Origin: Clarkia xantiana subsp. parviflora
Taxonomy: Eukaryota; Streptophyta; Magnoliopsida; Myrtales; Onagraceae
Direction of reading: 5' to 3'
NCBI GenBank assembly: GCA_036873135.1
Contig: JAPTYO010000018.1
Location: forward strand, 4,278,001 to 4,342,000
DNA: 64,000 nt
This document shows, in pieces, positions 45,999 to 56,502 of this stretch. The position numbers and the translations under genes were made by a program. Position 1 is the stretch's first letter; every line of letters begins with the position of its first letter. The notes below the pieces were generated by a model that was given only the letters and a program-made list of their open reading frames with translations, did not search any database and was not told where the DNA came from.

Positions 45999-48900
45999 TC
46001 AAGCATGGTGTTTCTTCAAGTGTTCGCCACTAAAAGAATGCTTTAATATTCTGCCATCGAGGTCTTCCAACTTGTACGCATTTGGAGCTGGCATCCCCAC
46101 GACCTTATAAGGTCCTTCCCATTTTGGTGACATCTTGTTGATTCGATCCAAAATGGTGAACTCGTTGCGACGCCAAACCAGCTCCCCAACGAAGAACTGT
46201 CGGGACTTCACTCGCCGATTGTAGTACCTGGCCGTCGCCAAACGCATTCGAGCTTGGACTTCATCGGCTTCCCGCCTCTTCTCTTCGAGTAAGTCCAAGT
46301 CCAGACGTCTCATTTCATCGTTCGTCAGGGGCTCGTAATATCTCATCCGATGGGACGCCACAGCTACCTCCACGGGGGCGACAGCCTCCGTGCCATAAAC
46401 GAGGCCAAACGGGGTCTCCCCGGTTGATCGTTTGGGTGTCGTTCTAACAGCCCAAAGCACGTTTTCCAGTTCGTTCAGCCATTTGCCCTTCAAAGCATAG
46501 ACCCTCTTCTTGAGGCCGTCCATCACGATTTTGTTGGCTGATTCTACCTGGCCATTAGTCTGAGCATGGCGCACAGAAGCTGTCCGATGCTCGATGTTCA
46601 ACTCCTCCAGATACTCCTTCACCTGAGAGCCGTTAAATGGTGGACCATTGTCGCTGATCACCACCTTAGGAATCCCGTATCTGGACACGTGGGTCTGGAG
46701 GAACTTGACGATCTGGTTCCCCGTTGTTCTGGCCAACGCTTTTGCCTCTATCCATTTCGAAAAATAATCGATAGCTACAAGTAAATACTTACATTGACCT
46801 TGTGCTTGTGGAAGAGGTCCCACCAAGTCGATGCCCCACTGTGCGAAGGGCCACGCGCTCTTGATGGATGTCAGATTAGCGGCCGGAGCCACGATACTCG
46901 GGGCGTACCTCTAGTACGCGTCGCAGGATCGGACCAACGTCGTTGCTTCCTTGTTCATCGTGGGCCAATAGTAGCCCAAGTTCAACACCTTCCTCATAAT
47001 GGATCGGGCCCCTTCGTGGCAAGCCGCGACCCCTTCATGCATTTCCTTTAGGATTCGACCTGTATCGGGTTCTGCCACACACTTCAAGTACGGAGTCGAG
47101 AACCAGCCCTTCTTGTATAACTGATTGTCCAGCATCACGTAATTGGCCGCGATCCGACATATCCTGTCCGCTGCTACTTTATCATCGGGGACTGCCCCCG
47201 TAGTCAGGTACGCGACTATCGGGGTCATCCAAGTCGGCTCCTCCTCCGATCTCGCTTCAATGGCGCACACCTGTGTTGGGTCGATGTTTGATAAGATCAC
47301 CTTTTCTAAGAAGTGTACCTTCCGACTTTCTTCCAAGGGTGCCCCCAAGGCAAATTTGCTCAAGGCGTCTGCTTCTACGTTTTCCTCCCTCGGGATTGCC
47401 TCGATGTCGAAGCTTTTAAAGCTCTCCTTCAAGGTTTGTACCTCTCGTAGATACTTCTTCATTATCGGACTCCTAGCTTCGTATCGCCCTAGGACCTGGT
47501 TTACGATTAAAGCTGCGTCACACTTCACTCTTAAGTGATCGACCCCCGTGCCTCTAGCAATTTTCAGGCCCGTGATGAGAGCCTCATTCTCCGCTTCGTT
47601 GTTTGTGGCCTTGAATGTTAAAGCCAATGCGTATCGGAGCGGTTCACCTTCACCCGGTGGTATCAACAAAAAGCCCGCTCCTGATCCGTCCGAACTCGCG
47701 GAGCCATCCGTGTACATCTCCCAGGTATTTTCCTTGTTTGGCTGTTCTGATTGCTCTGCCCTCTCTAGTTGTTCTTCGATCGGGACCTCCATGGTTGCCC
47801 CCTCTACAGGGCCCGCTTCTTTCAGATCGGGGGCTGTAGATTCTGCTATAAAATCCGCCAATGCCTGGCCTTTGATGGCCGTTCTTGGAGAAAAGTGTAT
47901 TCGAAACTCACTAAGCTCTACTGCCCACTTCACTAATCTTCCCGGCGCATCCGGTCGGTTCAAAAAATGCTTCAAAGGCTGGTTCGTCAGCACAGTAATC
48001 TCGTGTGCGTGGAAATAAGGCCTTAGCTTCCGAGCAGTAATAATCAACGCAAAGAGGTACTTCTCAACGGCGGGATAGTTTAATTCAGACTTGGCAAACG
48101 CCTTGCTTACATAATAAATGGGGACTTGATTACCCTCGACAATCTTTACTAACATAGAGCTAATGGCAAATTCAGAAACAGCCAAATAAAGATAGAGCGG
48201 CTCGCCTGGAACCGGTTTCGCCAACGGCGGGAGGGTGCGAAGGTGCTGCTTGAGTGCTTGGAACGCCTCTTCACACTTGGCGGTCCATTCGAATTTCTTG
48301 TTGGCCCTCAGAACTTCAAAAAAGGGCATTGATCGGTCGCTGGCTTTGGACAAGAAGCGATTCATTGCAGCTAGTCGGCCGTTCAGCACTTGTACCTCCC
48401 GATGGTTTATCGGAGATTGCATCTCTTCGATTGCCCTCAGCTTCTCAGGATTCACCTCAATTCCTCTCTGGCTCACCATGAAGCCCAAGAACTTCCCTGA
48501 GTGGACTCCGAAGGCGCATTTCGTCGGGTTTAAGAGAACTTGGTGGAGCCTCATCCGCTCAAATGCCATGGTTAGGTTGTGCACGTGATCCTCAGCTTGT
48601 CGGGACTTCACCAGCATATCATCCACGTAAGCCTCCATGGTTTCCCCCAACATATCTCCGAACAGCTTGTTCACCATTCGTTGATAGGTTGCCCCCGCAT
48701 TGATCAACCCGAAAGGCATGACATCGTAGTGATAGATGTCACTGTCTGCATAGAACGATGTATGGGGAGCGTCTTCCTTGGCCATCTTGATCTGGTTGTA
48801 GCCTGAGTACGCATCCATGAAACTCAACAGCTCATGTCCCGACGTGGCATCCACCAACTGGTCGATTCTCGGGAGTGGATAACAGTCCTTTGGGCAAGCC

Positions 48901-51604
48901 TTGTTCAGGTCGCGGAAATCCACGCACATTCGTCATTTCCCGTTAGTCTTTCTCACCAGCACCGGATTAGCAACCCAGGTTTGGAATCGGAGTTCTTTAA
49001 TAAACCCAGCATCGAGCAACCTGCCCACCTCCTGTTGGATCGCGATCTTCTTATCTGTGCCCATCGGACGCCTCCTCTGCGTGATAGGTTTGATCGCGGG
49101 ATCTATCTTCAGTTCGTGTACGATCACGTCGGGGCTGATTCCTGGCATATCGCTCGGGGACCAGGCAAACAGCTCTTTGAACTCCTTCAGCAACTTAATC
49201 AATTCCTGTGCAGTCTCCTCAGTCAGAGCAGACCCGATTTTCACCTTCCGCTGAGGTCCGTCGATCTCGACTTCTTTCAAATCTTCTATGGGGGCGGGAC
49301 GCCCGAACTCCTCTCTAGGATCTGTATCTGTCTGGAGGACAGTCATGGCTTCTCGTCTCCTCCTTCGGGTGGCATTAACATAGCATCTTCGGGAAGCCAC
49401 CTGGTCGCCTCTGACCTCTCCTACTCCGTGGTCGGTCGGGAACTTCATCTTCTGGTGCACTGTCGAGGCAACCGCCATCAGGGGATTAATGGTGGTTCTC
49501 CCGATAATCGCGTTGTATGTCCCCGCAGAATCAACCACAACAAATTCCACGTTCCTCCTTTCTGATTTCCACCCGCTACCAAACTTCACTGGTAAGGTGA
49601 TTACTCCTAGCGGATAGGAGGTTGAGCCAGAGAACCCGACCATCGGGAAGTTCGCCTCCTTTAGATCTTTCTTCGTTTTCCCCATAGCCTCCAGCGCGTC
49701 CATGAACAGAATGTCGGAGGAGCTCCCTCCGTCGATTAGAATTCTCTTCATTTCGAACCCGTCTACATCCAAGGTTACCACCAAGGCATCGTCGTGCGGA
49801 GTCTCCACGCCTATGAGGTCTTCCGACGAAAAGGAGATTACCATCTCTTCTTTCAGGGTCCAGGATCGGGACCTCTTGCCCAACACCACCGCCGTAGGGA
49901 TTCTAGAGGCATAGACCTCTCGGGCGGATGAAGTATCACCTCCAGCAGCAAATCCTCCGTGGATCACATTGATAGTGCCCCGTCTCTCCTTGCGAGCACC
50001 GGATGACTCTGGATCGGTTCTCTTCTTTTTTGGGGACCGATCGCGGGATCGGGAACGGGACCGTGATCGGGACCGAGAGCGGGATCGACACCGCTTATCC
50101 CCGACAAATTCTTTGAGCTTCCCCTTCTGGATCAGCTTTTCGATCTCCTTCTTCAGTTCTCGACAGTGGTTGGTGTCGTGACCGTTCGCGCGGTGAAATC
50201 GGCAGTAGCGATCCGTGCGTGATCCCAAGAATTCTCCGTCCTTCTTTGGGGGGTATCTGGAGATACCTTGTCGTTCCATGACTGTCAGCACTTCCGCCAT
50301 GGAGCAGTTGAGAGGGATGTCGAGATCAGCCTCCCGCTTATCCTTCCTTGAAGAACGCCTATCGTCCCTTCGATCAGGTCGGCCTCGGTTTCGACTACTC
50401 TCAGGTTTGCCCTTTGACTTACGATCGTCGAAGGGCTTAACCGACGGCTTTCCTTTGCTCGACTTTGGGGGCTCCAATTCTCCTGCGGCTATCTTCGACT
50501 CCTGGACATCGATTTGCCGTTTCACCCTTTTTTGTAGTGCCTCCATATTCCACACAGCTTTCTCAGCCACGCTGTGCATCAGGTCGGAACCATAAGGGGC
50601 TGTCAGGTTCCGAATAAAGGTGCGGATGGTTTCGCCCTCTGAGATTTCCTCGTCTATCTCTGCTACGCTGGCTGTGTACCGTTGGTAATAGTGAGCCAGT
50701 GATTCGTCGGGTCTCTGCACCACCTGGGTCAGGGACCTCACGCTCTTCAACAAACGTCTCCGACCCTGGTACTGCTGAATGAATCGATCATGCATGTCCG
50801 CCCAGCAAGTGATGCAGCCTGGGGGCAGACTAAAGAACCAGGTTAGGGCTCTTTCTCCAAGTGTGTTCGGGAACAGCGTACACACTATGTCTTCACTCGG
50901 GGCTCTTCCCAGACACGCCATGAGGTGTTTCTGGACATGGCGAACTGGATCTCCTTCGCCATCGTACTCCTTGATCGTGGGGATGCCTAGCCCAGGCGGG
51001 GCTAGGGTGTCGATGAGTCGGGGGACGAAGGGATGAGTGGATCGATCCCTTAGCTCCGACACCAGCGGCTTCTGCTCTCCCATGCAGATATTCACGATTT
51101 TTACCACCTGGTCGGGGGTGATGGGACCATTCAGGGGAATGGTCCTGTGCTGTACTGGTCCTGGCCCATCAACCACGAATCTCTCCGGCTGACCTGTTGC
51201 CCTACTCCCGTCCTGGCCTCGGGGCGGGGCTTTCTGTGCGTTCCGACCCTCTGTTGGCGGGGCCACTTCCTCCAACGGGGGCATCTCCTCCTGCCTCCTT
51301 GCAGCCTCTCTCCGACCCAAGAGAGCCTCTACGGCCGCCAGAAACATGGGCATGGCTTCCGCCACGGCCCTTGTCAAGTCTGTAGCTGGGGGAGCCTCCT
51401 GCCCCCTATTGCCCTGGTGCTGAGGAGCAATATCTTTGGGATCTCCATTGTGCCCCCCTTTCTGGGAGAGCTCAGCCGGGGGATGGTTCTGGTTTTCCTC
51501 CTGTTCTGGTACTGAATCCAGATTTGTTGCAGCGGGGTGACGGGAACCACCGATTGTCCCTGTCTTCTGTGCTTGCCAGCCGCCATTGATCGAGTAGAAG
51601 GCAT
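45999..51604 (-). pseudogene. gag-pol: Element C gag-pol polyprotein, nearly intact
   Basis: Gag, zinc knuckle, RS-rich tail, protease (IDGGSSSD), RT with YVDD, RNase H, second RNase H, integrase and GPYK tail, colinear with D. Breaks: a frameshift in the first part of Gag near 51540, since the ATGs at 51602-51604 and 51584-51586 lie in another frame from the rest; a stop at 48930-48932 where D has Trp in GRWRMCVDF; and a stop at about 46908-46910 just after the last zinc-binding Cys of the integrase HHCC finger, which is itself changed to Tyr. One codon is missing in integrase (THVSRYG). The four substitutions behind the two pol breaks are all C:G to T:A. Ends EHLKKHHA. Confidence 0.93.
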
Positions 51605-51622
51605 ATCAGCTTTTTGTTTGTT

Positions 51623-51640
51623 TACCACAGACGGCGCCAA
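51623..51640 (-). other. Primer binding site, element C
   Basis: On the minus strand TTGGCGCCGTCTGTGG follows the 5' LTR, as in A, B2 and D. Confidence 0.8.
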
Positions 51641-52359
51641 TGTTGGATCACGGTGGAACTCCGGTACAGACTTTGACGGCAATCCTAGCTCCTTTGCTCC
51701 ACGCAATCCTGCAAGAGGGGATAGACCGGGCGGTGACCCAGAATCCCTCTCCGATGCTTAAATGAGTGCCCAATACGAACTGGCAAGCAAGTAATCTCAA
51801 AGGGTATGTAATTCAACGTAAGTGTTCTGAGGTGATCTCTTGCCCTTTTATAGGCGAAGAGATGCCTCAGGTACCTGGTGAACCGTTGGGGGTGGTTAGC
51901 CCGTATCCCGCATATCTCGGATGTGATCCCGCCTATCTAGGCCATGATCTCGTGTATCTCGGCCACGCCCCGCGTATCTCGGCCACGCTCCGTGTATCTT
52001 AACCACGTTCCGCGTATCTTGGCCACGCCCCGCGTATCCTGGCCTTATCCTCTGGTAACGAGTCCCGACTCCCGTCGGAGACTCCAGAGTTATCTCGTTG
52101 TGTCACCGCTCGGGGCCCCTCGTCATCGTGACAGGGCCAATCATTCTTAGGGATTCGTCATCGGGGCCTACTTAAAGGCTTCTCATCGAGAGCTTCCAGC
52201 TCCACCGTCGGAACCGACTCTGTCGGGACCTTTCATCGTCGGGACTCCCTTCGTCGGGACCCTTCTCCTAGGTCATCTTGACCTTCATTTTGGGCCTGGT
52301 GGGCCTGTTTGCCGTTTCCTCACCGTTAAAGGGCCTGACGGCTATAGTCGAGCCCATCA
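51641..52359 (-). repeat. Element C 5' LTR
   Basis: 719 bp, six differences against the copy at 41013-41731. TATA box on the minus strand at about 51845-51854. Confidence 0.95.
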
Positions 52360-52364
52360 GAGCT

Positions 52365-52936
52365 GTCCGTTATCCTGTGGGCATAGGAAAACTCCACCGC
52401 AATACTAAATTCATCATCCCAGACTGATTAAGTTATTCAATTAACAACCTCTTGTGGGCAGAGTCATTAACCTCACAACTTAACCACAGTTCGATGCTTG
52501 TTACTATCTTGCAATTTTATTATATGTGTTTTCCTATAGTAGGCTGCTGTGGCTACACCCACGTTTGAAATCACATTGCATAGACATCTTTATTTAATAT
52601 AATCATGAGTACACTGTTTTTGGAGCAACTAAAATTCTTACGTACTCATGACTTTAATCGGGTAACTACTGAAATTAGACATCAAGACTTCATATTCTCT
52701 AAAGTATGTTATCTGGATGCGAATAAATACTTTAATTCACACATCAATCTGCATAGAGCTGCTGTGGCTACACTCCAGCAAAATTGATATTCCATTACTT
52801 TAGATTATGACACTATTATGCACAAGGTGCTGTGGCAACTCTTGTCATAATAATGTTGACTTTATTGACATCTAATAAGAGACCCGTAATTTTAACTTGT
52901 AGTTTATTCTTATGTGATTCTTTAAAGGCTTGCTAC
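52365..52936 (-). other. F internal segment 3
   Basis: No coding sequence. GCTGTGGCTACAC recurs at about 52546 and 52760, with GCTGTGGCAACT near 52830. The last 8 bases, CTTGCTAC (52929-52936), are the target site of the hAT-like element. Confidence 0.55.
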
Positions 52937-53673
52937 CATGGACGAATCTACATATATAATTACAGGGTCACAGGACACCGCTTAACTTGACCGAGTTAGA
53001 GCAAAAAAATAAGTAATTACCGATACGGACCCCGTATAAAAATTGGAAATGACCCTATAAAAAATTCAAAGGAAACAAATAAAATGTATTTTTTAGTATT
53101 CTAGTGGTTTACTACATGAAAATTAATTGTCTCATACATGGTTCAATTCACATCATCCACACTTTTTCCTATATTATTATTGACAAAAAAAAAATTTTTA
53201 CAATTTTGTAAGTATGGTTTTATAAAACATCATTAATATTTATTTATCTCATTCTAAATTTTACTTATATTATTATCATAATTACAATCTAGTCTTATCT
53301 ATTTTTGCTAGATAAGGAACATGTTCCGCCTTGAATTTGGTTGTTTTTCTTGTTGAACTTGCAATAATAATTGAATTCCTTTTGGAAAAAAAAACTAGAT
53401 TAATAAATATTATTATTTTATTATTTAATATCTTTTACTGTATTGGTTTTTTATTTATTTGATTGATCATTAACAACTGTAATTTTTAGTATGTTATTTA
53501 TATTTATATTTGTATTAAATATTATTAATATTTAAAGTTTATTTTTATAATTGAACTTTATCAAATTTTTATATGAAATTTTATTAGTTCAACTCGAAAT
53601 TATGTTATTAATCCGGTCGATTTTTTTTTAGTTATGTGCACCCATTGACCCCTGGGTCCTGGATTCGTCACTG
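52937..53673. mobile_element. hAT-like non-autonomous DNA transposon
   Basis: 737 bp, AT-rich, no transposase. The ends are inverted: CATGGACGAATC on the left and, reading inward from the right, CAGTGACGAATC (10 of 12 match). The flanks are an exact 8 bp duplication CTTGCTAC (52929-52936 and 53674-53681). An 8 bp TSD and ends of the form CA..G fit the hAT superfamily. Inserted in F. Confidence 0.7.
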
Positions 53674-53681
53674 CTTGCTAC

Positions 53682-54910
53682 GATTATACTTTATAATCAC
53701 ACTACAAGATACATTGCTTTATCTTCATTCTAAATTAAAATAATCTATGTCGCAGCAATACATTAAACATGCATAGCTTAAATATTTAATAAATGAAGTC
53801 AACTTAAACATAAAAAAACACTTACTTGAATATCCTTTAATAAGCGCAACGAAAGTGTAATAGCCGGAATCCCGAGCAATACTTTGTACCCTTTAAGACA
53901 CCATCAACCATCAATCAACAATAGATTAAATTACCCTCGCACAGAATCAAAATGTGGCAAGTGATCAATTAAATATATTCAATAACTATATATATATATA
54001 TATATATATAATAAGTTGATCATCATATAAGTACAACCCATTTATATATACAACCCATATAAAAAAGAGTAGTGGCCCATTAAACACTCTTCAGATCTGA
54101 TATAGTTAGACAGACTTCAATGTCATGGCCAAATATAAAAATTTAATGTCAACCCAAAATAAGAGTCAAATAAGCATGGCCTACAATAGAAAATGATTAA
54201 AAAACTAAACAAAACAGAAAGTCCACGTGTAATTAAAACAAAAGAACCATTAGATAAATCACTGGAATCGATTTTAATGCACTTTAATAACTTTGACCCA
54301 AAAAATCATCTTCACCCGAAAACACAGTGAAACAGTCGTGAGTCGTACTCCTAATTAACACATTTAATAGAATTTACTGCATTCATTTAAAGAGCAAATA
54401 ATTAATACAAACCAAAATTTTCTTCTTTTCCCAATGATCCGGATCTGTTCATCCTTCCGGGATCGAAAGATGATTTTCCTTATGACTTATGAGGACGATG
54501 ACCATGAATCCGAGTTCCACCAGGAAGAAAGTTGGTTTAGGATTCTCCGATTACGATTGCAAAGAAACACAATAAATAACATGAACAGAGAGTCACCAAA
54601 GAAATTAAGTCAAATGGCCAAATCTATCGGTTAGCAATATGAAGACTTTCAAGCAAATTCAATAACTCATGTCGCCAAAATCGAGACTACCATGGAGTAT
54701 GGATTAGAGATTCATCGACAACATTCATCAACAAACCAAAGATATTATTATATAGACGAACCCGTGCTAAGGCTCTCTTATAGATCTGTATCTAATTAAA
54801 CAATTTAGACTACGGTAATATCTTCAACCAAAGAAAAATATGTTTAATGGTAACGAAATCAAATTCAAATCAGTTTATGCTTTAATCACACAATTACAAC
54901 ACGAAGGATC
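53682..54910 (-). other. F internal segment 4
   Basis: AT-rich, includes a (TA)n run near 53990-54010. The plus-strand frame 54434-54634 is not recognisable. No Ty1/copia Gag was found where it would be expected, just after the PBS. Confidence 0.55.
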
Positions 54911-54922
54911 CCTCTGATAACA
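54911..54922 (-). other. Primer binding site, F
   Basis: On the minus strand TGTTATCAGAGG, 10 of 12 matches to the initiator-Met PBS, two bases after the LTR end. Confidence 0.65.
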
Positions 54923-54924
54923 CA

Positions 54925-55299
54925 TGTAAGAAAATACAATATCAGAGCAATATGCAGCGGAATTAGGATCGTATCTCCGGTTATGATTGGATGAACATGA
55001 TTAAAACGATTGATGCCTGCAGAGTGAATGTCAGAATAGCGGCCTTCCGGCTTCTGCCTAACCATATGGGACGCCTGGATGAATGACACTGACCCTTTAT
55101 TTATAAGCGAAATCAGGGACCGCTAAGTAAATAATAATAACTTTATAAGTCCTCCCATCCACAAGACTTAAACATTTAGTCCCACAAAATTAGAATATTA
55201 CATCAGATACCCTAATAAATATATGTGACATGTGGACCACTTAACGAAGAGAATAAAGTCTTTTATATATCAGCTTGTGTCGCGTAATATATTCTTACA
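54925..55299 (-). repeat. F 5' LTR
   Basis: 375 bp partner of 27973-28351. TGTAAGAA and TTCTTACA ends. Confidence 0.88.
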
Positions 55300-55788
55300 T
55301 AATGCTCTAGAGATGCTAACATAATGAATTTCTTTGTTTCAGGACAAAGCCACCAAAGGAAAACGAGCATCAATCTTCATCGGAGCTACCACGTCACCAC
55401 CGTGTTACTCCAAGACACAACACACTGCACCTCCGAACAGGGCCGTCCGATTGTACTGACCTTCATCCGGATCCCAGCGACTGGCTATTGTCTAGCCATC
55501 TACACCGGCTATCCCTCCACCCGACTTAGCCCTGCGTCGCCGAGTCCACCCTTGCCTTCAATCCTTAACCACCGTCGGTGTCTCGCTCGCGCGCCACTAG
55601 AGCTTTTCCCGTCCATCTTTTGCCGTAACTCCGAGCCGTTCAACCCCATCGACGACTGCCGTCCTAGCCAGACCTCTCGTAGTTGTCTCGTCTTCTTTTT
55701 GACTGGGACCAACAACAACCCCCCCTCAATGCCTAACTGATCAGTCTGTTCTTCCCATTCGACGACCATTCCCACCGGCCATCGGAGC
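55300..55788. other. Unassigned C-rich segment between F and D
   Basis: TTTCTTTGTTTCAG|GACAAAG near 55328-55350 looks like a splice acceptor. The rest is C-rich with one open frame (55324-55740, 138 codons) without recognisable domains. It would be continuous with 27489-27972 before F inserted, so it may be the leader that follows the X2 LTR. Confidence 0.35.
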
Positions 55789-56434
55789 TGATGGGCCCTG
55801 GCGAAGGTCGTTAGGCCCCTTAACGATTGACTAACGGCGACTAGGCCTAGTGGGCTAGGAGCTGGGCTGCTGGAAGGCTAAGGGCTCCGACGGAAGGAGG
55901 CCCCGATATTGAATGGCCCCGAGCAAGTATGGCTCCGACAGGGAAGAGTCCCGAAGATATCGGACCTGGACGTAGTCGGTCCCGATATGGGAGTTGACAC
56001 CACTCCCCGACACCGAATCCTCAAACGATGTAACCCGGGAGTCTCCGGTAACGATCGAGACTCGCCAGTAAGAGCACAATCCCGGAAATCTCGCCACGGT
56101 TACAGTAGTGGTATAATGGGCGAGGTATGCGGGATACGAATAACTGTACGAGATACAGGGCAGAATATATGGCGAGATACGTGGGATAGCGGATCACGAT
56201 CCAACCACCTAATCAGGTAACTGGGATAGCCTCCCTCTATAAAAGGAGGGAAGTTATTCCAGATTAGGGTTACGTTTTACACACATTGACATTGCTTGCC
56301 TATTCTGTTGATCGCCATACTTACGTTAAGCATCGGAGAGGGATTCTGGGCCACTGCCCTCTATCCCCTTCTGCAGGATTACGAGGAGCTAAGGAATCCG
56401 TCACCGTAGCCGGAGTTCCCGCCGTGATCCAACA
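55789..56434 (+). repeat. Element D 5' LTR
   Basis: 646 bp, TGATGGGC to CCAACA, set by similarity to A. It has GAGATAC-type subrepeats (56118-56200), TATA box CTATAAAAGG at 56236-56245 and TTAAGCATCGGAGAGGG near 56326. Confidence 0.88.
56236..56245 (+). promoter_or_regulatory. TATA box, element D LTR
   Basis: CTATAAAAGGAGG inside a short palindrome CCTCC...GGAGG, at the position matching A and C. Confidence 0.7.
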
Positions 56435-56453
56435 TTGGCGCCGTCTGTGGGAA
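56435..56453 (+). other. Primer binding site, element D
   Basis: TTGGCGCCGTCTGTGGGAA directly after the LTR. Confidence 0.8.
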
Positions 56454-56502
56454 ACGCAACAAAAAGCCAAAAAGTAAGTTTGCTTTCCTTTGATTCCTTA
56501 TC

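Larger units (their letters stand above)
41013..52359 (-). mobile_element. Element C: young Tat-type Ty3/gypsy element
   Basis: 11.3 kb on the minus strand with two 719 bp LTRs and perfect TSDs GAGCT (41008-41012 and 52360-52364). I count six differences between the LTRs, so it is the youngest measurable insertion here. Order on its own strand: LTR, PBS, gag-pol, hairpin array, antisense gene (plus strand of the window), PPT, LTR. Same family as A. gag-pol has one frameshift and two stops only. Confidence 0.96.
27973..55299 (-). mobile_element. Element F: LARD-like LTR retrotransposon split by B2, C and a hAT-like element
   Basis: LTRs at 27973-28351 and 54925-55299 are 375-379 bp, start TGTAAGAA and end TTCTTACA. 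Flanks are GAATG and TAATG (4 of 5 match). On the minus strand the 5' LTR (right) is followed by TGTTATCAGAGG, 10 of 12 bases matching the initiator-Met primer site TGGTATCAGAGC typical of Ty1/copia elements. The 3' LTR (left) is preceded by a purine-rich tract. After removing insertions the element is about 5.7 kb. None of its segments (28352-29194, 38774-41012, 52360-52936, 53674-54924) holds a recognisable gag or pol, so it is a large retrotransposon derivative or fully decayed. LTR divergence is about 18 of 375 bases. Confidence 0.82.

Noticed and set aside
48834..49565. Plus-strand frame of 243 codons over pol of C
   Set aside because: Antisense shadow of protease/RT; equivalent shadows occur in A and D.
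51375..51377. Start of element C Gag at 51377
   Set aside because: The codon is TTG and the frame is open further upstream; the Gag start lies in another frame at 51584-51604, so this is a frameshift and not a start.
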